64,000 nt of DNA from positions 62,001 to 126,000 of the forward strand of contig LSRY02000048.1 of the NCBI GenBank assembly GCA_001643675.2, in the 5' to 3' direction. Under the pieces are notes generated by a model. That model ran no database searches and was not told the origin of the DNA. It saw only the letters and a program-made list of their open reading frames with translations. Origin of the DNA: Monocercomonoides exilis (taxonomy: Eukaryota; Preaxostyla; Oxymonadida; Polymastigidae). Position numbers and translations under genes: made by a program. Shown piece by piece: positions 38,225-49,957 of this stretch (positions within the stretch are counted from its first letter, which is position 1; each line of letters starts with the position of its first letter).

Positions 38225-38534
38225 ATGTGATACTGTTGCATGGCCATCTGCTGCTGGTGGAAATGCAATGAGAAGAGAACGGGGCTTTGATTCTGCTTCA
38301 AATGGTAGATGAAATTGAAGAAGTGTCAATAACTGCGCCGATGCAGAAGCAATTGTCAACAGCAGAAAGAGAGAAGAAAAAGGGAGTGATTTGAGAGAAG
38401 AAAATGGAGCTGATAGAACAGCTACTGCTATAACTTCTTCTTCTATAGATTCATTTGCTGAGAGAAAAGTTAATGAACTGGAGAGCAGAGCTGCGAGAGA
38501 GTTCCAGAAGGGAGTGTGAAAGGAGTTTGAGGGA

Positions 38535-38955
38535 AAGAAGGAGAAGAAGGAGAAGAAGGAGAAGAAGGAGAAGGAGGAGAAGGTGGAGAAGGTGGAGAAG
38601 GAAGAGGAGAAGGAAGAGGAGAAGGAAGAGGAGAAGGAAGAGGAGAAGGAAGAGGAGAAGGAGAGGAGAAGGAGAAGAAGGAGGAGGAGGAGAAGAAGAA
38701 GAAGAAGAAGAAGAAGAAGAAGAAGAAGAAGAAGAAGAAGAAGAAGAAGAAGAAGAATTTGATGATGAATTTGAAGAGGAAAAAGATGAAGAAGAATTTG
38801 ATGAGGAGGAAGAGGAATAAGATGAAGAAGAGGAAAAAAGATTATTTGGATAATGATTGAAAGTATTTGGAGAAGCAAAAGATGAAGAAGAAGAAGAAGA
38901 AGAAGAAGAAGAAGAAGAAGAAGAAGAAGAAGAAGAAGAAGACGAAGACAAAGAA
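38535..38955. repeat. (GAAGGA)n / (GAA)n purine tracts
   Basis: Two long purine tracts (about 38535-38755 and 38880-38945). They encode poly-Glu/Lys/Arg on the plus strand and poly-Ser/Leu on the minus strand. A similar tract lies at the equivalent place in E3 (54882-54950). There it encodes poly-Ser on the family F strand. Confidence 0.9.
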
Positions 38956-38999
38956 GAAGATGTTGATGAAGCATGACAAGGCATTGGCCTTTCCTCCCT

Positions 39000-40612
39000 C
39001 TTCATCTGTCAATCTATCACCTAACGAAAATGCATCACACGCTGCCATCCTCAAGTGGCAGCCCAAATCATATCGCATCTTCCACTTAATTCCAACATCT
39101 GCAGCCCTAATAGCTTCATTAGCAGTTGTACCATCCGGATTATTGCCTCCGACACGTTTTTTCTTCTCACCCTGCGATTTCACAGCATCCACTCTCCGCA
39201 TCCTTAACCAACCTCAATTTCCCTGTTCGACTACACCTACGATTCCTCCGAAAATTTCTTGTGCACCGCTTCATCCAGCTCCAACTCACTGTCTTATCAA
39301 ATCGCTCTGGAATCAAACAACATCTGAAGCACTCTCCGGTCAGCCACATTGCATTCATCTGGTTGGCTCAAAGAGCATCGCGATGAAGAAGCAGTTGCGC
39401 TGACACACATCCCCAGCACCGAAGCAAACAATGGAAGACGAATCGCAAACAGCTGGAAAACATCTAAAAAGACCCGCAGCTACTGCTCCGGCTGCGTTGG
39501 CAGATTTAAAACAGAAAGAAAAGGCTCCATTTTATCGTTCGCATTTCCTCAACAAGCCCCGCCAAATGACGATGAGAATTTTTCTGTGATGAAATCGATG
39601 GATAGCATCAGCATATCACATCAGATAGCACCTTCATCGTCTTTTTCCGATTTGCTGCTCCTCCGCTTCAATTATTCAGTAGATACACTAGAAACACTAA
39701 AGCATAGATGTTTATATCATCAGATTCGAAATACTCTCATGTTTCGAATCTTATGCAGAAGCAAGAAGAATTCTGCATAACCTCTTCTCCATCTGCTTCT
39801 TCTCCTCTTTTTGCATGTTTTGTTCTTCAACACCTCTTCTGCAACATTCTTCTTCTCCCTTTTCTTCTCCCCTTTCTCCTTCTTTTCCCCTTCAAGCCTA
39901 TCCAGCACAGCCTGCGCAGTCACTGCTGGAGAAAGAACCACATCCTCCATCCACAGCCCCGCCTCCAACAGCCCCTTCTCCACAATCTCCCCCACTTCAC
40001 ACACTGCAACCCATCGCACCATCACTTCATCGTCCAGCTTCACCACCACACGCCTCGACTGTTGCGGTCTCCATATATGCAGTGAAGGGTCAGATTAATT
40101 GTTGATCAACAGGAATGCTATTCACGTCTGCCTCTGTAAAGATCCACTTGCCCCCTGACTTCGTACCCACCGACGCTGCAAGCGACGTTGGCAGCTCCAC
40201 CAGCGGAACCGAAAGCATCTCCGAAAGCACCACATCGTATGTACACACAACACCCCCATACAACTCCGCCCGCAGAGCCACAACATATCCCCGCAGCGTC
40301 TGCAACGCCTGCGGCGACAGCAGCAGCTGCAGTGACAGCGGTATGTACCGCCCATACACCTCAGCCGCCTCTGGCACCACAATCCGCAGCCGCCTCTCGA
40401 TGTCCATTCATCGTTGCTGCAGAAGAGAATGACGAATATACTGCCAGCTCATCCAAATGGTCAATTGTAGACGCTGATGATGAAGATGAATATGACGATG
40501 GCTTAGCATCTCCAGCCGCTTTCTACTCTTCGCTTCTCCACCTTCGGAATGGCGAAGTTGATCGTCGTGCTGTTACTATAGAAGAAGACAAAGAATTTAA
40601 ATGGCGCTGAGA
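39000..40612 (-). pseudogene. Family F gene, E1 copy (unrecognised GC-rich gene)
   Basis: Read on the minus strand in blocks. Block 1: Ser-rich start with SEE-TAG-KAAGDAKPSS, then a one-base shift into IERRLRIVVPEAAEVYGRY and LSPQALQTLRGYVVALRAE, then VVLSEMLSVPLV, ending TGA 40090. Block 2 (about 40049-39720): KLDDEVMVRWVAVCEVGE, GLWMEDVVLSPAVTAQAV and a Lys/Glu coil. Block 3: FGGAC-TGA-GNANDKMEPFL and PEQ-TAG-LRVFLDVFQLF. Blocks 1 and 2 recur in the E3 copy (IVVLDAAEV; KLFDEVMRRRVAV) and E4 copy (MVLSEMLSVPLV; GWRMVDVVL). Third-position changes predominate in the VLSEML block, supporting this strand. Several frame changes. Function unknown; the plus strand gives Ser/Pro-rich shadow frames. 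Confidence 0.6.
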
Positions 40613-41383
40613 AAAGAGACGAATGTAAGAGTTCATCAGCTTCAAGAAGCTTATTGAAACAACTCATCATTCAAAATTGCAACACCTTCTGTGTCACAAA
40701 CACTTGATCAATGTTCAATTTGGAAAACTCAATCATCACAGAATTTCTTTTGGAAGGGACTGGAAATGAGAAGAAAAAGATGAGCAAAAAAGAAAATGAA
40801 AAGTTGAAAGCTATTTAAGATATGATTATTGATATGATTCAAAACTTGAGATGTCATTTCTTTTTTGAATATTTTTTATAAAAGGACATAAATTTTTAAG
40901 AAATTATATGATATTCTTCATTTGTGTATTATAACATTAATAACAGCTCAATATTAACAGCCTATTGAATTTCTTTTAATTACAATCAGCTCAGTTTCGA
41001 AATATTTTTCCTGTTTAATATTTTTTTTTCAAAATACTCAAATTCAAACAAGTTAGAATCTATCTGTTTTTCAACTTAGGAACATATTCAAAAAGAATTC
41101 TCCTTTCAAAAATACTAAACGTTTAAACAAACTGTTGAAATGAAAACATAGAAATATGAACAAATTATTCTATTGCTCCAAAAAACAAGAAAAATTATAT
41201 TTAATAACATAAATATGATTAAACAGTAAAAATAATATATGAAATGTGTTTCATTGAGACGTAATATTTGTGAATATGCGTGATAAAACAGAAAAGAATA
41301 ATATTCAGCAATAAATGATGGTAACGTAATGATCAACATTTTCTGATCATTTGTGATCAGATTTTCAGATCAATTAATATTTT
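40613..41383. other. AT-rich right part of E1
   Basis: No gene recognised. Ends at the right 25-bp repeat. Confidence 0.6.
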
Positions 41384-41408
41384 GTGACTTTTCAAAAAAA
41401 AATACCCA
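41384..41408 (-). repeat. E1 right 25-bp terminal inverted repeat
   Basis: GTGACTTTTC, nine A, TACCCA: matches 23 of 25 positions of the inverted left end. Confidence 0.85.
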
Positions 41409-41426
41409 TATATATATATATATATA

Positions 41427-41509
41427 TTAAACCTGTGTGACGTAATGACAAATGACGTGAAATTTTTCATTTCTGACGGACTTAACGAAAACTTTCACGT
41501 CAGTAGTTT
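41427..41509 (+). repeat. E2 left inverted end
   Basis: Perfect TTAAACCTGTGTGACGT, then a gapped match to the right end (GTGAAATTTTTC, GACGGAC, CACGTCAGT). Confidence 0.75.
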
Positions 41510-42189
41510 ATTATCGTTATTTCAGAAGAAATAAAACGAAAAGGAATTGTCAACTTTATTCTTTTCATTTTCATATAATTTTTTAACATTAAAAAATTCA
41601 CTCTCACATTGTTTTATTTTTTTTATGCAAAATTCAAAATATTTATTTCAATGGGATACTGACGAAAAGGCAAAAAAGGAATTTCAGATCGTCATTGACC
41701 GTCATGCCCGTCATGTCAAGTCAGAGTCTCCATGAGTTAATCAAAAAAGCAAATTTTAACTCTTTGGCAAAAGAGTTGCATTTGTCTTTGTCTCCAATAA
41801 AATGGTTTGAGATATAAAGTTTTTTTTGAGCTTTTGTCAAGATAATATTGCTGAAATCAAAATAGATTGTCTATTGTGAAGAACAAATGAAGAAAATATC
41901 ACTGCGAGTCAATTCAATAAAACATCCAGCTCGAAGTTTCATTTGCAAATGATTTATTTGTTCAAATGAAGTGATTTTCACGAACTGGTTTTCAGAAGTT
42001 AATAAAGAACATCACCTTACGCATTTCATTTCTTCAGAATATTCGCTCCTCGTTGTTTGTTTTCGTCTCTTCGTTTCTTAAACAAATATAATGAAAATTC
42101 AACATCGATAAATTTATCTTCAAAGAATATTGATTTCGAATTTTTCATTCAACCATCTCTTCTGACAATGCAAATTTGCATTTATCCAT

Positions 42190-42543
42190 TTCATCAACCG
42201 ACAAGAAACATCAATCTTCTTCGACTTTGCCACCGGAGAAATTGGTTATTATTTCTCTGAAATTCCAGCTGAACAACCGACTTATGAATTTTTCACTGAA
42301 AACAATAAGACAGAAGCAATTTCTTTGAATAATGCTGATATTTATTATAATGTTGTTGAAAATAATGAAATGGAAAAATAGAAATTTTTTGTACATTTTT
42401 TTAAAGCGCACGTATAGGACGGAGATTAGCAATATATGCCTTCATAGCTTTCTAGGGCTTTTTCGCTCTTTGCATGTTCGCGAGTTAGGTTTGGGCAATC
42501 ACTTGAATGCATCATATATATGAAGATGAAAGACATTGAATGA
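42190..42543 (+). CDS. Short ORF or exon in E2, unknown
   Basis: A TGA-free frame with four in-frame TAGs read as Gln runs to TGA 42541-42543. It contains FFDFATGEIGYYFSEIP and ISLNNADIYYNVVENN. No start codon at the 5' end and no recognised family; probably a fragment. Confidence 0.25.
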
Positions 42544-42636
42544 TTATTGACAGTTGATTAATAGAAGATAAAAATATTTTTTAAAAAATATTCTATTCAT
42601 ACACTTGATAATTATTATTCTTTGATCCATATCACA

Positions 42637-44241
42637 TCATATAGAAAGAAAAATATTATAAGAAATATTTGGAGACTGTTTATCTTTGTTGTTATTCGGA
42701 TAAAATGAAATGAACGAAGAATTAACCTCAAAAATTGTTGAAAAAGCATTATATTCGCTAAGTGGCTTTTGTTTACAACGAAATCGCAGAGAGTTGGAGG
42801 AGTTGAGTGTGAGGGAGTTTGTGAGGGAGGTGAGGTGGAAGATGCTTTGACTGTTGAGGGCGAGACTGGTGATTGCTGTGTGGTTGAGGGCGAGGGAGCC
42901 AGCAGTGAGGAAGAAGAGGGGGGTTGTGATTGATGATGAAGATGAGGTTGCTCCGGTGATGGTTGTTGTGTTGAGATTGAGGGAAGGGGAGTTATTGGAG
43001 AGGTGGAAGAGGATGGGGGCGATGGGGTTTGAGGAGTTGTGGGCGATGGTGAGGGCTGAAACTGTGAGGGAGCCCTGAGTTTGTTGGAAGAGGGCAGACG
43101 AGGCAGATGGATCTGGTGAATAAGATGTTGATAAAGGAAATGAAGAAGAAGAAGCTGGTTGGGAAATGCCACTGGAGGTGATAGTGGTGGCATCTGTTCC
43201 GTTTCCTGTGATTTTTGTATCAATTGCATTGAAAGTGAGTGTTTGAAGAGGAACAAATGTTGAGGTGAGGAGGGTGAGAGAGGCGTCGTGGAGGAGGGAA
43301 ATGAAGCCGTTGAGGGCATACTCGATGGTGGCACATGGGGTCTGTTGGGGTCTGCCACAGGCATCAGCATCAGTTCCGCTGTTAGAAACGATTTTGTTCT
43401 GGGCGATGAGAGGGAGCCAGCCATTATACACAGCGTTATCAGCTTGTCCAGTATTATACACTCTTTTAGTTGGAGTTGTTGAGCCACAATTCTCAAACGG
43501 GGATTGAGTGATTGCATTACCACTGAAGAACACATCATTCCCCCTGCCGTTTGTTGCTGTGTTTCCATCGAAGAAACAGAAAGTGATGAATTTCATTCCA
43601 TTCATCCAAGAGTAAGTTCCATCAAAGTATATTCCTGCTCCGCCATAAGTGGAAGAGGCAGTCAGATTGTTACTGATGAACTGACACTCAATGATTGAAA
43701 ACTGACTTGGTTTATTTTGTGGAGGCCAATGAAATGTGAGAGAGCCAGCAGAATCACCACCAGAATTTGCGATACACTAACATTTGGAAAACAGGAATTG
43801 AGCATCTGAGGGTATGTAATAGAGGGAAAAGTACCAACCAGTTCCACACCAATCTGTTATTGAGCAACTTTCCACTCTGTTATCTGAGAATGTCCAAACA
43901 GAATAAGGTTGATTGCAATACAAATAAGCAGCTCCTTCATGCAGAGCGGTGCAAGTGGTGAAATTGGATTTTGCTATATTAACATTTAGCAGATATAAGC
44001 AATCAAACGCTCCGGCATGATCGCTGGTCGAACAGTTGAAATATAAACATAAAGCAATTAACAGATATGCATTTGCCCATTCAACACAAAGTGCTCTTCC
44101 ACAACTTGACCCTCCGTTTGAATCATTCCTTTCACACCATTAAAAACGATGACTGTTTAAATCGAATAAAATTAATTATCCTGGTGTTTATCTTTGAGTT
44201 TCTGTTCTTACATGCACCACAGCAGCATTTGATGAAGTGCA
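42637..44241 (-). CDS. Right-handed beta-helix, Cys/Gly/Asn-rich surface-type protein, intact
   Basis: Uninterrupted 534-residue frame from ATG 44239-44241 to TGA 42637-42639 if TAG 43777 and TAA 44140 and 44176 are Gln; there is no internal TGA. TAG 43777 lies inside a Cys-rich strand (FLFSKC-Q-CIANSGGD). The protein is built of short repeated strands with Cys, Gly and Asn (SIIECQFISNNL, GAGIYFDGTYSW), then NGRGNDVFFSG, a GTDADACG...TPCATIEYAL motif, and a Ser/Thr/Asn/Leu repetitive C-terminal half (LTLNSSNSL). This pattern is typical of parallel beta-helix surface proteins abundant in oxymonads. No clear signal peptide at this ATG; the frame is open further upstream. It is the cargo of E2. 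A relative lies in EB. Confidence 0.75.
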
Positions 44242-44789
44242 TGTCTGAAAAATGAAGTTGTTTGTTTTAAATTGAAGGTTGAATCGATGAAAGAGCGTGG
44301 GGACAGGAAAGGATGCGGAGGTAATGATGAAAAAGAGAAATCTTTTAAAATATTCTTTGAAAAAATTCAACAAACATTCAAACATAAGAGGCATCAGTGA
44401 TTGTCTAAAATAAGCAATAAAGAAATGAAATACTTGAGAATAGTGGGCAGAAATATGAAAATTTGATTGAAAAAAGAAAAAACATCAAAATGAAAAATCA
44501 GAGAGTTTTAAATAATATTAAACCGTATAAGTGCTAGATACATCAATCGTTATGTGAAAAGTAGTGCAGTGACACATTATGAACATTATTGTGCAAATGA
44601 GGTATTGGATCTCTGATTAAAAGCAACTCATTCTTAATTTAAAATTGAAATCGATTTATGGGAAAAAGAAAATCAAATCAAAAATTGTTCCTTTCAAAAA
44701 TTATTTCAAATAAACTTTTTATTCAAAAATAAAAAATGTTAACTATAAATAATTTGAAATCATTTTTCTTTATAGAAAAAAAAAAAAAA
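44242..44789. other. AT-rich interior of E2 upstream of the beta-helix gene
   Basis: A hydrophobic minus-strand stretch (RFLFFIITSASFPVPTL, about 44280-44340) could be a signal peptide for the adjacent gene if an intron or frame change joins them. Otherwise featureless. Confidence 0.4.
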
Positions 44790-44863
44790 AAAAAACCACT
44801 GACGTGACCAAAATTCACTGACGGACGTGAAGACAAAAATTTCATCACGTCACACAGGTTTAA
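44790..44863 (-). repeat. E2 right inverted end
   Basis: ACGTCACACAGGTTTAA at the outer edge; inner part inversely related to 41427-41509. Confidence 0.75.
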
Positions 44864-44904
44864 TATATATATATATATATAATTTTTTTTTACTTTTTTT
44901 TTTT

Positions 44905-44937
<33 letters not shown>

Positions 44938-45271
44938 GATAGAAAATGTCAGATTAAAAATTTTTTTGTCACAATTTGTCATTGACCTTCACTGACTGAC
45001 ACTGACAAAAGAGAAAATGGTAGATATTTTTCATTCTATCATCTAATTTTTTCCAAAGCTTTTTGAAAAAATTTTAAAAGATTTCGCAATAATTCGTATT
45101 ATTCTGTTTTTAATTAATGAATAAATATATATATATATATATATTGACGGACAAGGCTCCAAGTTATTTGTCAGTTTACAGAAGATTACACCTTATTTCT
45201 GCAACATAAATATTTAAACCTTTTCAAATCGATCCTCCAACAAATACCAATTATTATTAAAAATGAGAATT
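44864..45271. repeat. Duplicated tRNA-Glu unit, second copy, right part
   Basis: (TA)n and poly-T, then 44938-45271 matching 28236-28569. Resumes the unit interrupted at 36378. Confidence 0.92.
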
Positions 45272-45335
45272 TATTCTTAACTGTTGTTCAATTTGTGAAC
45301 AAAAATAAATATTTTCCAATTTGTCACGTCAATAA

Positions 45336-48177
45336 ATGGTATTTGCTTGTTTGTCTATTTCAAGAAAAAGCGAGAAGTGTTCCGCTGTTTGGCAATACAT
45401 GGAAAAAATTTCATCCAACCAAGTGTCTGAGCTGCTGGAGTTCATGCTGTTGCATACAAACAAGGTGAAAGCTATTTCAGCAAGAATTCAGAAAATGTTT
45501 TATGGTTTGTTATATTTATTATTATTTGTTATAATCAATCATCAAACAATTCACATAACTTCATCAGATACAAACAATTTTATTTTAATGAGAATTGCCA
45601 GCATTTATAACAACGAACAAAACATCCACATAAAAGTTGCATTATTAAAGAGTGTCTGTCATGAAGACTCTCTTTCGCATTTTCTACAATTTGGATTCAG
45701 CTGTTCGGACGGCAACTACAACCACTTAAAACAGAACAGCAGCAATCTCTCATTTGAAATGTCTTTGCAAAAGAAACCTCCAATTCCACCCTCAAAAAAA
45801 AGTTTCCTTTAATATTTTTCGAAAAGTTATTAATTTTCTTTTTTTTTAAAAAAAATAAATGTTAAGAATTATCAAGAGAAGATAAATCGGCATTTCAGAA
45901 ATATTTATTGGAAAATTCCACTGAATTGTCTGAAAATATCAGTCGCATTTCCAATTCGAAAAAAAGTCATTTTTTTAAATTTTTTTTTGTATCAATAATA
46001 ATAGTTGTTAAATCTTGATTGACAAACATTATGAATTTCCTTTTTCTTCAAACAGAAAAAGATCATTCTATTTCCTTTGATGATGATTTTTCGATCATTA
46101 ACTATGATTCATTAATGGAGGAAGAATTCGATCCTTTGAAAAATAACTTCATGTCTGAAGAAAATTCAACACATGAATTATCAGGAATGAGCACTGAGCA
46201 TCTGCCAAACGAAGCTGCAATTGATTTGGAAGTTTTTAATAAGGAATCCCAATCAGATTTTCAGAATGAAGTTGAAAAAACAATTGCTCAAACACATTTG
46301 ATTATTTGAACAATTGTGAAGAACTTTGAAATGACGACGACTGCAATTCGGGATATTTGATTGACAGCGACATTCGCATGGAAATTGACTATTGTTATTC
46401 CTCAGGCAACCAAATTGATATTCGAATCGATAATACAATGACCGAATCAGATTCCTATCCGAACAGTCATCAAGAGATTGAATTGAAGCTAACAACCGAT
46501 TATCGGCAATGCTGAAATTTTAGGGATTACGAAATTACGGCAACACTTGTTGTTTAGCATCCATCATTCAAATATTTAGAGTTATTGTGACTCATTGTGG
46601 CAAGATTCAAAAAAGAAAAGGAAAACTGTCTTCATTTCATACAAAATTGTGCTCAATTGTGTATTGCTCATCGAAAAGTTCATCATCAACGCATTCATTT
46701 GACAATTATTCGTGGACGGAGCCTTTTGCAAGAAATTGGGAAAAAAGGCACTGGCTTGAGCAAAGAACTCAACAAGAATTTTATCTCACATTTTCAAATA
46801 TGTTCAGCGATCTAATCTGTGCGCTGCCAGAATTGAAAAACTTGATGAATATGAAGGCAACATTCCCAAGAATTTGCTGTTGTTGTGGTTCCAAAACAAT
46901 TGGTGCTTTGGAATCAACACCAGTCATTCGAATTTGTGGAAAAGATATTATTCAATTATTCAGTGAATCGTTTTCCACAGAAAATTAAAATTCAAATTAC
47001 AAGGAAGCGTTTTGCACGATTTGCTAACAAACAACGAATCATTATTCATATCAAAAATTACAATTATTTCCATAATTTTTGCCATTTCTTTGAAAAGGAA
47101 TTCAAACAAACAAAGCGAGTATATTCATATTGATAAAAATGTTTTCTTTCATTAGGAAAATTGTGAAATGAAGGCTTTTTCAAAATATCAAAATGGATCT
47201 CCTAATTATTCACTAACTGTTCTATTGTTTCGCACTGACAATAAGGAAAATAGTGACTTCTTTTCCTTGTGCAAGCATAAAAGTTTATTTAACAGTCAAC
47301 CAGACAATCAAGTTGACAATTGGATTTATTGCAATGACTCAACCGTTACACACATTGGAAGCAACATCAAATCGACTGCAGATAAACTATCCAGTCATTG
47401 AAATGAAGCGATTTTTTATGTTTACGCTCAAGTATACAGTGAAGGTGTTCATTTGATTGATGTTCAAGTTTCTCCGACGCTCATGAGCAGTTCTTTTAAT
47501 TCACATCAACTAGATTTGACCAAAAATCCTTTTCCAACAGTCTAGAACTCTTTTCATCAAAAATTCTTCTTTCTTCATCATTTCAACATAACGCTCCTCA
47601 AAATCCTTACTTTGAATGTATTTCAATTATTTCAAACACTTTTTAAACCACATCGCTTCATTTTAATACGAATGCTTCACACATTTCGTCCATTGAGTCA
47701 GATGAATATCTTTCTCTTCATTAGCTTTAATCAAAGAAAAACAAAACTTAATCATTTGTTTTCTCATCTTCCTCTCCAACAAACGTTAATCAATCAAAAA
47801 AATCAATCATCACCAACTCTCCCAAAGATATGTCAAATCAAAAAACTCAAAATAAATTATCCACAACATCCCCTCATCAACAATTCAACTCATATCATTT
47901 ATCGAATTTATCTGAAGGATATGGAAAAATGAGTTCAAAGAGTATAACAAACAAATACAAACGACAAATTAGGCTTATAAATACTCCAAAATCAAAACTG
48001 TTTGAAAAATTCAAGGTATTAGACATTGATAATGTCACTCGGTAAATTCTTCAAAAGGACTACTCACTTGAAACGTGGAAAAAAATCAGATCTTTGTGAT
48101 CTTTGTCAGAAATTTGTTTAACTCCAGAAGAGGAAGAGAACTTTTACGATGCAAGAAAAATAACTTTATTCAAATGA
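45336..48177 (+). pseudogene. USP-D: USP-family protease gene with N-terminal helical region, several breaks
   Basis: Starts with a helical segment (WQYMEKISSNQVSELLEFM). An acidic region (46019-46309) and a diverged stretch follow, then the catalytic part in frame 46482-47093. That part has TAG in KF-Q-GLRNYGNTCCLASIIQ (Cys codon 46548-46550), an EQRTQQEF motif, CCCCGSKT, and CTIC-TAA-QTTNHYS...LFP-TAA-FLPF, aligning with USP-A/C knuckles. After a frame change the C-terminal part has NWIYCNDSTVTHI, then TGA 47399 and IFYVYAQV, like the last USP strand. A basic tail (KSKLFEKFKVLDIDN) ends TGA 48175-48177 with one more internal TGA. No clean His box seen. At least three frame changes. Confidence 0.6.
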
Positions 48178-49763
48178 AAATGTGTCAATGTTATTGATCG
48201 AGAATCATAAGATAAAAGCAACCGATGAATAATCTCACTTTCGTCTCTTGAAAAATAACCTGTAGAAAAAATGAAGCGTTAATGTTGTTCGACTTTAAAG
48301 AAAACTGGAAAGTTTTCATGAAAAGAAATAGTGCCCGTCAGAGCTTCTATGATATACAAAAGATTTCTTATCAATACATTCTTGTCTTTCTGAGAAATAA
48401 AGAAAAAAGATTGATAAGCATATTTTAAATATTTTCCAAATGAAATATCTCACGATTATTGGCTAATAAATGACTATCTTGAAAAAGCGATGAATTTAAT
48501 GTTTTTTTTAACAAAAAAGAATACTTCATTTAATGTGTGACATTTGTACATATTTTTGGAACTCAGATATTTTATTTTAAATTTTTTATTTGATTCATCT
48601 AATTACGCTTATGGAAAGTGTTGCACGCTTTCATTCTTTTGCAAAAACATAGAAAACTGAATGTGAATGTGAATTTAGCTATTTTAACAAGGTGTATTTT
48701 TTTCAATAATATTGACGATGAATTGGAGCTGAACAATATTTATGAATTTTTTGTTTTATTGAAGAAAAACTCTCAGAACAGAATGAATCCAATAAAAAAA
48801 TTTAAATGAAGCATCTTATTCAATTTGAAGATACTATATGAAGTTTGTTTTCTTTATTTGGATTATAATTTTGAACAAAATTTTTTTTATTTCCAATTTC
48901 AGATACATCTTGAGTAATATTAAACAATGAAAGAAAATGGTAGTTCAGTTATTAAACAAGTCTGAATTTTTAGAAAGTTGGAGAAATGAACTATATCGTT
49001 CTGTTATATCTCCAGAAAACTCAAAGAGGGAATCAATAATAAATTTCTTGGAGTCACCATCAAAAGACGAACGGAAAAGTTTATGAGTTAGAATGTTTGA
49101 AGTCAAAAACTTTTACGAACTTTATTGAAATTCAAACACAAAATACACCAAAAATTATTCAAAATGAGAATTTTTGCAATCGAATTAATAATTTTGCAAA
49201 CGAATTAATATTTTTTTCATTCAAAATAATAAATTTGCATTCAAATTAATAATTTTTGCATTCAAAATGAAAAAATTTCAAACGAAATGAAAATATTTGC
49301 ATTCGAAATGAAAACATTTTCTGTTTTCATCGGAATAAAAATTATATGAAATTATCAAAATTTTTGTCAGAAAATTTAAAATTTCAGAAAATTTTTAAAC
49401 GCCCATGAAAATGAAAACAACATGAAATTATTTCCGATTCAAAAGAAAAAAAATGATTTTCACAAAATTTAGTAAGAGAGTGAACAATTTTTTGTTTTGT
49501 TTTGAACAATTATTATTTCGAATGCAATTTTTATTTTTTTGAATGCAAAAATTCTCATTTTGAATAATCTTTGGTGTATATATTTTTTTAATAAAATAAA
49601 TCTTCGTTTTTTTTTTTTTGTTATGACAATTTATATTCTCTGTTTGATTTTGATGTTTATTTATCATGTTTCAATTATAAGTTTTGAATGCAAAAATTTA
49701 TTTCCAAAAAGAACATTTATTGCTCAAGTTCTTATCAATTTATTTTTCCATTAACAAAAAGAA
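48178..49763. other. AT-rich region with one short ORF
   Basis: A 49-codon frame at 48937-49086 (VVQLLNKSEFLESWRNELY..., TGA stop) follows an acceptor-like TTTCAG and may be a terminal exon. The remainder is AT-rich. Confidence 0.4.
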
Positions 49764-49905
49764 AAAATAAACTTTCAAACTTTTTTGCACAAGGCATTGA
49801 AAAGCAACTTCACTCATATCTTTATTTCGCTTTTCACAGATTTCAAAAAAAATTCTACATGTCACAAAGCATTGTGTTGTGATATCAATGATACCAGTTT
49901 ATAGA
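49764..49905 (+). repeat. Solitary T1-type end
   Basis: ACTTTCAAACTTTTTTGCAC, AAGGCATTGAAAAGCAACTTC and a TTTTCACAGATTTC block match the ends of T1 in the same order. No inverted partner was found to the right. Confidence 0.6.
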
Positions 49906-49957
49906 TATGACAACCCAATTTATTCTGAAATCAAATAAAGTCAAGAAAAGTTATAAG

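Larger units (their letters stand above)
36378..41408. mobile_element. Element E1: 5.0-kb TGGGT...ACCCA element with family F gene
   Basis: Left end TGGGTATATTTTTATGAAAAGTCAC; the reverse complement of the right end differs at only 2 of these 25 positions. It is flanked on both sides by TA repeats belonging to the interrupted duplicated unit, so the target was TA. Contents from the left: a broken minus-strand gene (37213-37862), a short helical ORF, a long (GAA)n region, and a family F gene copy on the minus strand (39000-40612). E3 is about the same size (4.72 kb) with the same ends and a family F copy, so both probably belong to one element family. Confidence 0.8.
41427..44863. mobile_element. 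Element E2: 3.4-kb TTAAACCTGTG-ended element with beta-helix gene
   Basis: The ends are TTAAACCTGTGTGACGT and its inverse at 44863. A further ~65 bases inside are imperfectly inverted and rich in TGACG/CGTCA words (GACGGAC, CACGTCAGT). Outside on both sides is the (TA)n of the interrupted duplicated unit. The element carries an intact beta-helix gene (minus strand) and a short ORF. The termini differ from those of E1 although the two elements sit next to each other in the same TA tract. No transposase was seen. Confidence 0.75.

Noticed and set aside
38455-38974. Arg-rich, Glu-rich and Ser/Leu-rich ORFs over the GAA tracts
   Set aside because: Open in several frames because of the purine repeat; only weak support for any one, so listed as repeat.
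40115-40610. Plus-strand Ser/Thr or Ala/Pro-rich ORFs opposite the E1 family F gene
   Set aside because: Nucleotide differences from E4 fall mostly at third positions of the minus-strand frame.
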